Positions 45,488 to 56,338 of a DNA stretch of 64,000 nt are shown here, piece by piece; within the stretch, counting starts at the first letter, position 1, and each line of letters starts with the position of its first letter. Both the position numbers and the translations under genes were made by a program. Origin of the DNA: Mesopusillimonas faecipullorum (GTDB taxonomy: Bacteria; Pseudomonadota; Gammaproteobacteria; Burkholderiales; Burkholderiaceae_B). The DNA lies in contig NZ_JACDXW010000005.1 of NCBI RefSeq assembly GCF_020539505.1, positions 1 through 64,000 of the forward strand, given 5' to 3'. The notes beneath the pieces were generated by a model, which was not told the origin of the DNA, did not search any database, and saw only the letters and a list, made by a program, of their open reading frames with translations.

Positions 45488-46715
45488 AGTACTCCGAGCC
45501 CTTACCCGTCAGCGCTACGCCCACGCGAAGCAGGCAATACGCCATCCAGTCCCAAGCACGCACCATCTTCGATACCCGCTTCAGCTCATCCAGCGTCACA
45601 TGCCGGCAATGGTGCGTCATCTCGTACTGCAGTGAAGTCCGCAACTGGGCGGCGAAGGCCTCGTCTTGAATCCAGACGTTTGCTTCGCGTGCCAGCAGCA
45701 GGCTGAAGGGATCCATGTTCGAAGAACCCACCATCGCGCATCCATCAATAACGGCCACCTTGGCATGCAAGTAGCTGGGCATGTACTCGTAGATCTCCAT
45801 GCCACCAGCCAGTATGGCGCCGTACAAGCTACGGCTGGCGCAATGCTGCAGACGGTATTCCGCTCTGCCCTGTAGCAGCAGTTGCACCTTTACACCGCGC
45901 TGAGCCGCCTGCCTCAAGGCCTGCCGCAAGCGATGCCCGGGAAAGAAATAAGAGTTGGCCACAATTGCGTGCTCGCGAGCGCTAGCCAGTGCCTTTACGT
46001 ACACGTCTTCTATGGATTTCCGATAACGTAAGTTGTCACGCAACAGCAGCGTGGCGCGCACGCCGGGCACAAAGCGCGGCAGGCGCTCGGCCAAGCGCTG
46101 CACCCGCGTTTTCTGCCACTGCTTGAAGCGTTCATACCACTGCCGCCAATGCACGCTGTGGTGCCAGGCCATACGTATCCACAGCTCGTCTTGGGTACGG
46201 ATCAGGTCTTGCAAAAGCGGGCCCTCAATGCGTAGCGCATAGTCGAAGCGAGGTGAAAGTTCGCCGCCATCGTTAGGCACATCCACGTGATCATCAAGTA
46301 TGTTGATGCCGCCCACAAAGCCTATATTGCCGTCCACAACGGTCATCTTGCGATGCAGGCGGCGCAAGCGCCCCAGGCTGAATCGGTACCAGCGCCATCC
46401 TGTGGGTTCGGGCCTATATACACGCACCTGAGCCCCCATGTACTCCAGGCGCTCGCGCAGTACTCCCTGCGTCTCTAAGCAGCCAAAGCCGTCCAATGCC
46501 ACCCTGACCTTGACTCCACGCTCACAGGCTCTGTGCAGGTGATCCAGCACTTTGAGGCCGGTCACATCGAGGTTGAAAATATAAGTTTCCAGATGCACGT
46601 AGCGCAGGGCGCCGTCTATGGCTTCACAGAGTGCGGGAAAGAACGCTTCCCCGTTTTGCAGCAGCCTGATCCGGTTGCCTTCCCGCCAAGGAAGACGGGT
46701 GGACAACATGGGCAT
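45486..46715 (-). CDS. clsB: Cardiolipin synthase ClsB-type phospholipase D family protein
   Basis: A 409-residue enzyme with two HKD motifs, HRKMTVVDG in the first half and HAKVAVIDG in the second, each with H-x-K-x4-D. There are no N-terminal membrane helices, as in ClsB rather than ClsA. The N-terminal RLLQNGEAFFPALCEAIDGA is typical of ClsB. The EEP-family gene immediately upstream ends one base before its ATG, as in the ybhP-clsB pair of E. coli. Confidence 0.92.
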   Translation of the reverse strand: MPMLSTRLPWREGNRIRLLQNGEAFFPALCEAIDGALRYVHLETYIFNLDVTGLKVLDHLHRACERGVKVRVALDGFGCLETQGVLRERLEYMGAQVRVYRPEPTGWRWYRFSLGRLRRLHRKMTVVDGNIGFVGGINILDDHVDVPNDGGELSPRFDYALRIEGPLLQDLIRTQDELWIRMAWHHSVHWRQWYERFKQWQKTRVQRLAERLPRFVPGVRATLLLRDNLRYRKSIEDVYVKALASAREHAIVANSYFFPGHRLRQALRQAAQRGVKVQLLLQGRAEYRLQHCASRSLYGAILAGGMEIYEYMPSYLHAKVAVIDGCAMVGSSNMDPFSLLLAREANVWIQDEAFAAQLRTSLQYEMTHHCRHVTLDELKRVSKMVRAWDWMAYCLLRVGVALTGKGSEY

Positions 46716-47585
46716 TCAGGGTAGCTCCAGCTCGGCAAAGATAGGCGCGTGATCCGACAATTGCCGCCAAGGCATGCCGTGCAACACTTGCGCCTTGCGC
46801 ACGGCAAACCCCCGCTGGTAGATGCGGTCTAGACGCAGCCACGGGAAGGAGGCAGGAAAGGTGCGTGGTGGTGGCGTTAAGCGAGCCAGACCATCTATGC
46901 CTAACTCGTGGGCAGGACGGTGGTGAGGCGTACGCTGGGGCGACTGCGCCCAACGTTCGAGGCGGTAACGCAAATGACGCATGCCTTGACGCAGCGGCAA
47001 CTGGCGCGCGCTAAGCCCTTGAGGCGACACGGCGAAAACCTCGTAGAGCCCCAATTGCTGCACGAACAAGGGTGCCAGGCGGTTGGTCCAGTCGTTGAAG
47101 TCACCTCCTATGATCATGGGTGCACCATCGGGCACCAGCCGGCGTATGCGCTCGACCAGCGCCGAGATCTGGCGTGTGCGCCCACCGGCAAACAGCCCCA
47201 GATGCACCACCAAACAATGCACCGCAGTGCCGTTGACATCCAGCGTGGCGTGCAGCAAGCCGCGTTGCTCTAGCTTATGGTCGGAGATGTCTTCGTTTTC
47301 GAAGTCGAGTATGGTATACCGCGACAACAGCGCATTGCCGTGATCGGTGAGGTCGTGCACGGCATTGCGTCCATAGCAAAACTGCATGCCTAGCGCTGCC
47401 GCCAAAGAGGCGGGCTGCTCGTGCAACATGCTCTGGCGCTCGTTGCGCCCCTGCACCTCTTGCAGCAGCAGAAGGTCGGGACGCAATCCGTACAAGCCCA
47501 AGCGCAGCTCAGACAGTGACTCTCGAGCGCCCATGGCTGAGCGCCCTTTGTGGATGTTGTAGCTGACGACTCGAATCACTGACAT
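46716..47585 (-). CDS. Endonuclease/exonuclease/phosphatase family protein (YbhP-like)
   Basis: A 289-residue protein with the EEP metal and catalytic signatures: SYNIHKG near residue 8, LLLQEVQG near 39, HLGLF near 127, GGDFNDW near 159, and the terminal SDHAPIFAELEL. The function of YbhP-type proteins is uncertain; the tight link with clsB points to phospholipid head-group chemistry. Confidence 0.9.
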   Translation of the reverse strand: MSVIRVVSYNIHKGRSAMGARESLSELRLGLYGLRPDLLLLQEVQGRNERQSMLHEQPASLAAALGMQFCYGRNAVHDLTDHGNALLSRYTILDFENEDISDHKLEQRGLLHATLDVNGTAVHCLVVHLGLFAGGRTRQISALVERIRRLVPDGAPMIIGGDFNDWTNRLAPLFVQQLGLYEVFAVSPQGLSARQLPLRQGMRHLRYRLERWAQSPQRTPHHRPAHELGIDGLARLTPPPRTFPASFPWLRLDRIYQRGFAVRKAQVLHGMPWRQLSDHAPIFAELELP

Positions 47586-47603
47586 GCCGCCACCCTCCGG
47601 TGT

Positions 47604-49397
<1,794 letters not shown>

Positions 49398-49431
49398 GTA
49401 GGAATACTCCGTATCAATATTTGTGAAAAGT

Positions 49432-49719
49432 TCAAGCGTCGGTGCCGGCGCTGCTGGAAGTACTGGCCGTGCCGGCCGGGGCGGCAGTGCTTGAGGCACT
49501 TTCACCCGAACCACCCGATGCGCCGGCGCTACCACCGCCGTTACGGAAGTCTGTGACATACCATCCCGAACCCTTCAGTTGAAAGCCTGCAGCAGTGACC
49601 TGCTTGGCGAAGGTACTTTTCCCGCATTCGGGACAGTCCGTCAAAACGGGATCGGACATCTTTTGAAGTACATCCTGCGCATGACCGCATGCGTTGCAAC
49701 GATAAGCGTAGATAGGCAT
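49432..49719 (-). CDS. FmdB family zinc-ribbon protein
   Basis: A 95-residue protein with a zinc ribbon formed by Cys8-x2-Cys11 and Cys29-x2-Cys32 ([13 protein letters not shown] and DCPECGK). The conserved [13 protein letters not shown] follows, and then a low-complexity tail rich in Gly, Ser, Ala and Thr. Start at 49719 matches the family N-terminus. It lies 34 bases before aspS, an arrangement widespread in proteobacteria. Function unknown. Confidence 0.93.
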   Translation of the reverse strand: MPIYAYRCNACGHAQDVLQKMSDPVLTDCPECGKSTFAKQVTAAGFQLKGSGWYVTDFRNGGGSAGASGGSGESASSTAAPAGTASTSSSAGTDA

Positions 49720-49873
49720 GGTACGAATCCTTCCAAACCGCCCCGGGGCAGGCACAACCCCCAAGCCGAGCGCCGGGCTCAGCCCGGGTTATTTCTTGAA
49801 CAACCCGGCATTTTAGCGTTTTTTACAGGGGGAAACATGGCAGTGTCCTCGCATCTTGCGGTATTCTTGCGCC

Positions 49874-50794
49874 ATGCAAACGCCTTCCCACCCCGACCTT
49901 TCTGACATTTCTCACGACGATTGGGTGAATCGCTGGCTCCCGCGCGCGTGGCAACCCTACGCACGCTTATGCCGGCTTGATCGCCCGGTGGGCACTTGGC
50001 TCACCCTGCTTCCTTGCCTGGCCGCACTGGCACTGGCGGCTGATGGATGGCCCACGCTTTGGCGTCTGTTCATTTTTTCGCTGGGTGCGCTGCTGATGCG
50101 CGGCGTGGGCTGCACCATCAACGACATTTGGGATCGCGACCTTGACAGCCAAGTCGAGCGCACCCGCTTTCGTCCCTTGACCAGCGGTCAGCTAACACTG
50201 AAAAACGCCTTATATTTTCTGCTAGGTCAATTACTGCTGTGCGCCGTGCTGCTGTTTGCCATCAACGAATACAGCCGCTGGCTGGCGGTGGCCTTGCTGC
50301 CCATCGTGGCCATATACCCCTTGTGCAAACGCTTTACCCACTGGCCTCAAGTGGTGCTGGGCATAGGTTTCAATTGGGGAATGTTGATGGCATGGTCAGA
50401 CACCCAGAATATTGTGCCGCTGGCTGCGGTGCTATTCTGGCTGGGTGCCGTGTGCTGGCAAGTCGGGTATGACTCTTTGTATGCCTATGCCGACATCCGC
50501 GACGACATCAAGATGGGCATGAAATCCACCGCCATTCTGTTTGGCGACAAGGGCAAGCAGTGGATAGGCGGCTTTTACGTCGCCACTTGGGCTTTGTGGG
50601 TCTGGGCCGGCGTGCTGCTGGGTTTACACTGGTCTTACTACGCTGTGCTTATCCTGATCGGCCTGCATTTCATCTGGCAGGTAAGCGTCTTCAACCTGCA
50701 GCGCCCCGACCGGAATTTTCAGTTATTCCGTGCCAATATGGCCGCCGGCGTCATGCTCATTGCCGCCTGCCTGGTCGGCACTTTACTCGTCTAA
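49874..50794 (+). CDS. ubiA: 4-hydroxybenzoate octaprenyltransferase
   Basis: Attaches the polyprenyl tail to 4-hydroxybenzoate in ubiquinone synthesis. The 306-residue polytopic membrane protein has both aspartate motifs: NDIWDRDLDSQVERTRFRPL near residue 85 and YADIRDDIKMGMKSTA near 210. The ATG at 49874 is chosen over a TTG at 49856. The antiporter gene starts seven bases after its stop. Confidence 0.96.
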   Translation: MQTPSHPDLSDISHDDWVNRWLPRAWQPYARLCRLDRPVGTWLTLLPCLAALALAADGWPTLWRLFIFSLGALLMRGVGCTINDIWDRDLDSQVERTRFRPLTSGQLTLKNALYFLLGQLLLCAVLLFAINEYSRWLAVALLPIVAIYPLCKRFTHWPQVVLGIGFNWGMLMAWSDTQNIVPLAAVLFWLGAVCWQVGYDSLYAYADIRDDIKMGMKSTAILFGDKGKQWIGGFYVATWALWVWAGVLLGLHWSYYAVLILIGLHFIWQVSVFNLQRPDRNFQLFRANMAAGVMLIAACLVGTLLV

Positions 50795-50801
50795 AACTCC
50801 T

Positions 50802-52076
50802 ATGCCTGATGCCGTTTCGCTAGTTGCCACGCTGCTGTTCGCGCTGGCCATTATTCATACTTTTTCCGTCCCTTTCTTTGCCCGCCTGGCCAATCGCCAT
50901 GGCCCGCATGCTGGCCTGTGGCATATGTTGGCCGAGGTCGAAGCCGTCTTCGGCGTCTGGGCCTTCGTGCTTATCGTCAGTATGGCTTTGCTGACCGGGC
51001 TGGACAAAGCAATTTCGTACCTGGATACGCGCAATTTCACTGAACCCGCCTTTGTCTTTGCCATCATGGTGGTGGCGGCCAGCCGCCCCATTCTTGAGCT
51101 GGTACAAGCTTTGGTCAGCCACGTGGCACGCTTGCTCCCGCTACCACGTGCCTTATCCCTCTATTTTCTGACGCTGGCCCTGATTCCTCTTGTAGGCTCA
51201 CTGATCACTGAGCCTGCAGCGATGACACTCGCAGCACTGATGCTGCGCAAACAATATTTTCAACGTAGCGGCCAAGCCGGGTTCAAGTACCTAACGCTAG
51301 GCGTACTGTTCGTGAATGTGTCGATAGGCGGCGTCCTGACGGCCTATGCCGCACCACCCGTGCTGATGGTTGCGAACACATTTGGCTGGGACAGCACCTA
51401 CATGCTCACGCACTTTGGCTGGCGTGCAGCCGTGGCGGTTTGCATCAATGCTGCACTGGTTACACTGATCTGCCGTAAGTTGCTGTTGCGCGGCGAAGTA
51501 GGGCTAAGCCAGGAAGACGCTCAAGCGGACACCACCCAAACGCGGGTACCGCTTAGCGTGATGGCCATACACCTGATCTTTCTTGTAACCATTGTGCTGG
51601 CCGCACACCACCCGGTAGTCTTTTTGGCCACGCTCATGATGTTCATAGGCTATGCAGAATCGTACAAGCACTACCAGAACCGCCTGCTTATCAAAGAAGG
51701 CCTGATGGTGGGATTCTTTCTGGCGGGCTTGGTGGTGCTGGGCGGCATGCAGCAATGGTGGTTGCAAGACTTGCTGGGCGGTCTGCCACCCACTGTACTA
51801 TTTTGGGGTGCCACGGCCTTGACTGCTCTTACCGACAATGCCGCCCTGACCTATCTGGGCTCTTTGGTAGAGGGCACCAGCGAAGCCTGGCGCTATATGT
51901 TGGTGGCGGGTGCGGTTACCGGCGGCGGCCTGACGGTGATTGCCAACGCCCCCAACCCAGCCGGCTTCGCCATCCTGAAAAGCCAATTCCCCGACGGTTC
52001 GATTTCGCCGCTCAAGCTGCTGGGCGCGGCGGCGGTGCCTACTTTGGTGTCAGCAGGCATGTTTCTGTTGTTTTAA
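50802..52076 (+). CDS. Putative Na+/H+ antiporter
   Basis: A 424-residue membrane protein with about eleven hydrophobic segments. Charged and polar intramembrane patches (LITEPAAMTLAALMLRKQYF, GATALTALTDNAALTYLGSL) are typical of the Na_H_antiport_3 group and related ion transporters. Function rests on family resemblance only. It follows ubiA by seven bases and is probably co-transcribed. Confidence 0.82.
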   Translation: MPDAVSLVATLLFALAIIHTFSVPFFARLANRHGPHAGLWHMLAEVEAVFGVWAFVLIVSMALLTGLDKAISYLDTRNFTEPAFVFAIMVVAASRPILELVQALVSHVARLLPLPRALSLYFLTLALIPLVGSLITEPAAMTLAALMLRKQYFQRSGQAGFKYLTLGVLFVNVSIGGVLTAYAAPPVLMVANTFGWDSTYMLTHFGWRAAVAVCINAALVTLICRKLLLRGEVGLSQEDAQADTTQTRVPLSVMAIHLIFLVTIVLAAHHPVVFLATLMMFIGYAESYKHYQNRLLIKEGLMVGFFLAGLVVLGGMQQWWLQDLLGGLPPTVLFWGATALTALTDNAALTYLGSLVEGTSEAWRYMLVAGAVTGGGLTVIANAPNPAGFAILKSQFPDGSISPLKLLGAAAVPTLVSAGMFLLF

Positions 52077-52085
52077 GAACCGTGC

Positions 52086-52214
52086 TTACTTTTGCCGAGA
52101 GCGCCTAATGCCGCCCTCTCGGCGCACCAAGCGCATCAGCCATACCAACAGCGTCAACGAGCAAACCAGCCCGACACCAAAAAGCACGGCCACCAGCCAC
52201 TCACCTGTCGTCAT
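52086..52214 (-). CDS. Small single-pass membrane peptide coupled to xdhC-like gene
   Basis: A 42-residue frame starting MTTGEWLVAVLFGVGLVCSL, followed by a second hydrophobic part (TLLVWLMRLV) and a strongly basic tail (RREGGIRRSRQK). Its ATG overlaps the stop of the upstream gene as ATGA, strong evidence that it is translated. One membrane helix with the positive tail in the cytoplasm is predicted. I do not recognise the family. Confidence 0.6.
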   Translation of the reverse strand: MTTGEWLVAVLFGVGLVCSLTLLVWLMRLVRREGGIRRSRQK

Positions 52215-53260
52215 ATCGCACAACTCACACTGCCGCCATCAGGCGGCACGCCATGTAGATCTTTGGCCGCGGCAACGGCAAGGTCGGCGGGCAAGGGCAC
52301 GCCGTTTTTCACGGCCAATACTTCCGCCATGATGCTGACGGCAATTTCGGCAGGGGTTTTACTGCCTATGTAGATGCCTACGGGTGCACGCAGACGCGCC
52401 AAAGCAGTTTCCTTGACTTCGAAATGCTCGATAAGGCGCTCGCGCCTTAAAGTATTGTTCAAACGGGAGCCAATGGCCCCTATGTAAAAGGCTGGAGTAT
52501 CCAAGGCCTCCAGCAGCGCCAGGTCGTCTAGCTTGGGGTCATGCGTGAGCGTAATAATGCAAGTGCGAAGGTCGGGGCGAAATTCACGCACAACGTCGTC
52601 GGGCATTTCGGACACTACCTTGGCTCCTGGAACGGACCATGCACCGCGATACTCGACACGAGGGTCGCAAACCACCACCGAGAAGCCCGTAGACAACGCC
52701 ATACTGGCCAAATACTCGGCCAGTTGCCCTGCACCAATCAGCAACATGCGGTATTCAGGCCCAAAGGTGTTGGTCAACTGCACTTCGCTGAGGACGAGCT
52801 CGTCGGGCTTGTCGGCTTGCTCTAGGCACACCTCGCCATCGGAAAGCGACACCACACGCCGTACCAACTGCCCCTGCTCAAGACGCGTCACGATGTTGGC
52901 AAGGGATTCGGCATCAGGATCGAACTCAAGCAGCAACTGTAAAGTGCCGCCACAAGGCAGGCCGAAACGATGCGCATCATCGGCCTCTATGCCGTACTTG
53001 AGTAATTGGGGTGCCCCCGCAGGCATGCGGGTTTCGTCGCCGCTGGCGTAGGCCTGCGTGTAACGATGGATAAGGTCGTCTTCGATACAACCACCCGAGA
53101 CGGAGCCCACGACGGAGCCGTCTTCACATAAGGCCATGATGGACCCCACCGGCCTGGGGGAAGAGCCCCAAGTACGCACAATGGTGGTCAAGATGGCTCG
53201 TTTTCCCGATGAGCGCCAATCGCGCAAAGTACGCAATACGACGAGATCAAGATTGTCCAT
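52211..53260 (-). CDS. XdhC/CoxI family protein
   Basis: A 349-residue protein with the XdhC N-terminal domain (TTIVRTWGSSPRPVGSIMAL, GSVSGGCIEDDLI) and a C-terminal Rossmann domain (RMLLIGAGQLAEYLASMAL). XdhC proteins bind molybdenum cofactor and hand its sulfurated form to xanthine-dehydrogenase-type enzymes. No such enzyme is encoded here, so its client lies elsewhere. The ATG at 53260 is preceded by AGGAGA; the upstream ATG at 53299 is less likely. Confidence 0.9.
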   Translation of the reverse strand: MDNLDLVVLRTLRDWRSSGKRAILTTIVRTWGSSPRPVGSIMALCEDGSVVGSVSGGCIEDDLIHRYTQAYASGDETRMPAGAPQLLKYGIEADDAHRFGLPCGGTLQLLLEFDPDAESLANIVTRLEQGQLVRRVVSLSDGEVCLEQADKPDELVLSEVQLTNTFGPEYRMLLIGAGQLAEYLASMALSTGFSVVVCDPRVEYRGAWSVPGAKVVSEMPDDVVREFRPDLRTCIITLTHDPKLDDLALLEALDTPAFYIGAIGSRLNNTLRRERLIEHFEVKETALARLRAPVGIYIGSKTPAEIAVSIMAEVLAVKNGVPLPADLAVAAAKDLHGVPPDGGSVSCAI

Positions 53261-53541
53261 TTCGTCTCCTGGGCATGGTCGTCTGGCGACGTCGCCCACC
53301 TAAGAATATTTGCTCAGCAAGCTGAGTAACTTAGCTTAATTCTAAAACACATAGGCCGTCTTTATTGTGCGCGCACCCCAGCCTGGATGCAAATGCGGCC
53401 GGCACAATCGGCCCGGCCCTTGCGTGAGCGCGCAGCATTGTGCTTGAGCGCCAGTGTCTGATTCAAGCGACACCACGCCTTTTCACCCTATGTTAGCGTC
53501 GCAAATGGCAATGTCGCTAACCCTTATGAGCCATTGTAAGC

Positions 53542-54546
53542 ATGTCCAAAGATCCCCTTTCAAACAAGCAAAGTTCCCCACGCATAGCCGTAGCGGGCGC
53601 GGGTGCCATAGGTTGCACCCTGGCCGCCATATTGGCGCATGCCGGCCAAGCAGTCAGCCTACTCGCGCGAGGCTCCACCCTGCAGGCCATTCAAAGTCAA
53701 GGTATCGAATTACGGCGTCAAGCAGAAACCTATCAAGTTCCCGTTACGGTCAGCGATGACGCCCACACCCTGGGCTCCCAAGACATCGTATTTCTGTGTG
53801 CCAAGTCGCACGACTTGGTGGGGTTAGCCCAAGCCGCCACCCCCTTGATAGGGCCGGAAACACTCATCGTGCCCATGGTTAACGGTGTGCCGTGGTGGTA
53901 TTTTGAGCGCCTGCCGGGCCAAGACGGCAGGCGGGTCAAATCCGTAGACCCAGAAGGTCGGCTACGTGCCTTGCTGCCTTCGGCACAAGTGGTAGGCGTC
54001 GTGCAATTCATGACGGCGGAACGCGTGGGCCCAGGCAGCGTGGTCTCCAATACTCCGGCACTGCTCATCTTGGGTGAAATCGACCACACCGAGTCACAAC
54101 GGGTGCAAGACATTGTCGACGTGCTGAACGCCTCGGGTATCGAAAGCCGCCACAGCGCACAGATTCGTGATCCGCTCTGGATGAAAATCATCGCCAACCT
54201 TACTACCAACCCGCTGTCCGTGATTACCGGCGCCACCCTGAACACCATGTACGGTGATCCGCGCCTGCTGCCCATTACGCGCAAGATACTATTTGAGGGC
54301 CTGACCTTGGCCGCCGCGCATGGCGCGCGGATTCCGCTTGACCCTGACACCATCATCAAGGAAACCATTGCCATGGGGGCCGTGCGCACCTCCATGCTGC
54401 AAGACTACGAGCACGGAAATCCCCTGGAACTTGCCGCTATCGGCGATGCCGTCCTTGAATTAGCCGATGCCATTCATTTACCCATGCCCACGGCGCGCGA
54501 CGTCATTGCCATGGCCCATTATCGCGGCACCTCTCAGCGCCGCTAA
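53542..54546 (+). CDS. Ketopantoate reductase family oxidoreductase
   Basis: A 334-residue protein with the Rossmann motif GAGAIG at 19-24, the conserved lysine in FLCAKSHDL, MVNGVPWWYF, and the C-terminal catalytic block DPLWMKIIANLTTNPLSVITG. It is larger than PanE of pantothenate synthesis, and its neighbour is a class II aldolase-like gene 21 bases downstream, so it is more likely a paralogue reducing another 2-keto acid. Confidence 0.87.
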   Translation: MSKDPLSNKQSSPRIAVAGAGAIGCTLAAILAHAGQAVSLLARGSTLQAIQSQGIELRRQAETYQVPVTVSDDAHTLGSQDIVFLCAKSHDLVGLAQAATPLIGPETLIVPMVNGVPWWYFERLPGQDGRRVKSVDPEGRLRALLPSAQVVGVVQFMTAERVGPGSVVSNTPALLILGEIDHTESQRVQDIVDVLNASGIESRHSAQIRDPLWMKIIANLTTNPLSVITGATLNTMYGDPRLLPITRKILFEGLTLAAAHGARIPLDPDTIIKETIAMGAVRTSMLQDYEHGNPLELAAIGDAVLELADAIHLPMPTARDVIAMAHYRGTSQRR

Positions 54547-54567
54547 CCCACTGTATCAGGAGCCCTC

Positions 54568-55350
54568 ATGAACTCCCCAGACACACACTTGCAGCAAGCC
54601 TGCACGCGCCCCGCACATTGCAGCGAAGAAGAATGGGCGCTGCGTTGCGACTTGGCTCACTGTTATCACTTGATTGATTACATGGGGTGGACTGAAACCA
54701 TTTTCAATCATATTTCGGCGCGTCTGCCGGGGCCGGCACACCATTATTTGGTTAACCCTTTCGGCTTGAACTACACCGAAGTCACCCCCGCCAACCTGCT
54801 CAAGATCGATCTGGAGGGCCACAAAATCGAACCCTCTCCTTACGACGGCAATCCGGCAGGGTTTGCCTTGCACGCGGCCCTGCATGAGGCACGAGACGAC
54901 GTGCGCTGCATTATTCACACCCACACCACACCGGTTTCGGCCATTGCCCAGAAAAGCGCGGGATTTGATTACAACAATTTCTATGGCGCGCAGTTATACG
55001 GGCGAGTGGGCTACCACGCCTTTGAAGGCATTACCCTGTTTGACGAAGAAAAGCCGCGCATGGTGGCCAGCCTGGGGGACAAACACATTCTGGTGCTGCG
55101 CAATCACGGTATTGCGGTGGCCGAAAGCAGCATTGCCAAAACTTTCTTCCTGCTCTGGACAGTACAACGTGCGGCAGAGATTCAATGCGCGGGCGCAGCC
55201 CTGCCTGGGCCTGACACGCAACTCCCCAACGATATCCGGGAAAAATGCGCCGACCTGACCGCCATGCTGATACGCGACAGCGGCTTTGCCGATAAATTCT
55301 TCAGCGCCATGATTCGCAAGATGCATGCTGATAAAGGGCCCAGCTGGTAA
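54568..55350 (+). CDS. Class II aldolase/adducin family protein
   Basis: A 260-residue protein with the metal-site histidines in CIIHTHTTPVSAIA and in VLRNHGIAVAESSI, and FNHISARLPG and VNPFGLNYTEVTP near the N-terminus. These are features of fuculose-aldolase-like enzymes. AGGAG precedes the ATG. Family members without the full catalytic set are common, and the reaction cannot be assigned. Confidence 0.88.
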   Translation: MNSPDTHLQQACTRPAHCSEEEWALRCDLAHCYHLIDYMGWTETIFNHISARLPGPAHHYLVNPFGLNYTEVTPANLLKIDLEGHKIEPSPYDGNPAGFALHAALHEARDDVRCIIHTHTTPVSAIAQKSAGFDYNNFYGAQLYGRVGYHAFEGITLFDEEKPRMVASLGDKHILVLRNHGIAVAESSIAKTFFLLWTVQRAAEIQCAGAALPGPDTQLPNDIREKCADLTAMLIRDSGFADKFFSAMIRKMHADKGPSW

Positions 55351-55374
55351 AGCGCCAGGCCCTGGCGTTTTATA
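55351..55374. terminator. Weak bidirectional terminator between convergent genes
   Basis: CGCCA (55353-55357) and TGGCG (55363-55367) pair around GGCCC, with AAA on the left and TTTTA on the right. It lies in the 19-base gap between the aldolase-like and SDR genes. The short stem makes it uncertain. Confidence 0.4.
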
Positions 55375-56113
55375 GCGACATCCCGCCTGAAACCTCTATG
55401 GTTGTGCCGTTGATGTAACTGGCGTCATCTGACGCCAGAAAGGCATACACACTGGCGATTTCTTCGGGCTGCCCCAGGCGACGCTGCCAACTGGTAGCCC
55501 TTAGACTTTCCAGGACTTTCTCGGGAATCGTCTTGAGGATGTCTGTTTCGATGAAGCCCGGGCAAACGGCATTGACGCGTATGCCTTTGGGGCCTAGTTC
55601 GCGCGCCCAGGTTTTGGTAAAGCCAATGACGCCGAACTTGGTGGCGGCATAGTTGGTTTGGCCAAAGTTTCCGTATAAGCCCACCACGCTGGAGGCGGTA
55701 AGGATAACGCCGCTACCTTGTTCGACCATGATGTCTGCCACGGCCTGGGTACAATTGAACACCCCCTTTAGGTTCACGTTGATCACCGCATCGAACTGCT
55801 CTTCCGTCATGCGGCTCAGCCGTGCATCTTGCGTAATGCCGGCATTGTTAACCAGCACGTCGATGCGGCCTTGCTTCGCCTTCACGTCGTCAATCATGGC
55901 GGCAATGCTGGCCCTATCGGTAACGTCTACCGTATAGCCCAAAGCTTGATGGCCGTCTGCGGTAAGTGCTTGCACTGCAGCCTGCACGGCAGCAGTGTTG
56001 CGGTCGCACACCACCACGATGGCCCCCTCTTGAGCAAACCTGCGCGCCGTGGCTAGGCCAATGCCGGCTGCGCCGCCCGTAATAATGCTTATCCTGCCTT
56101 CGAGTCGCGTCAA
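55370..56113 (-). CDS. FabG-like short-chain dehydrogenase/reductase
   Basis: A 247-residue classical SDR with the cofactor motif TGGAAGIG at 12-19, NNAG at 89-92, and catalytic Ser142, Tyr155 and Lys159 (YAATK). [10 protein letters not shown] and a C-terminal GGMSL complete it. It resembles FabG/acetoacetyl-CoA reductase, but without fab or pha neighbours the substrate is open. Confidence 0.9.
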   Translation of the reverse strand: MTRLEGRISIITGGAAGIGLATARRFAQEGAIVVVCDRNTAAVQAAVQALTADGHQALGYTVDVTDRASIAAMIDDVKAKQGRIDVLVNNAGITQDARLSRMTEEQFDAVINVNLKGVFNCTQAVADIMVEQGSGVILTASSVVGLYGNFGQTNYAATKFGVIGFTKTWARELGPKGIRVNAVCPGFIETDILKTIPEKVLESLRATSWQRRLGQPEEIASVYAFLASDDASYINGTTIEVSGGMSL

Positions 56114-56338
56114 TTGGGTTCTCCGTAAGCTTGGGTAGGGGGTAAAAAAGCAGACTGATACTCATCATAGCGCGAGGCGGGCAGGCCCATAAAATTTAGA
56201 AAAACCCATAGGCTTCCATAGTTTTATAGGTCGTCAACTCCTATTAACCCTTATACTTCATCACCCGTTTTTTTACGCCCGCGCATACGCCTGTAACGAC
56301 GCCAGGGCATACGGCCCCTAGTTTCTTGCATCGTTACC

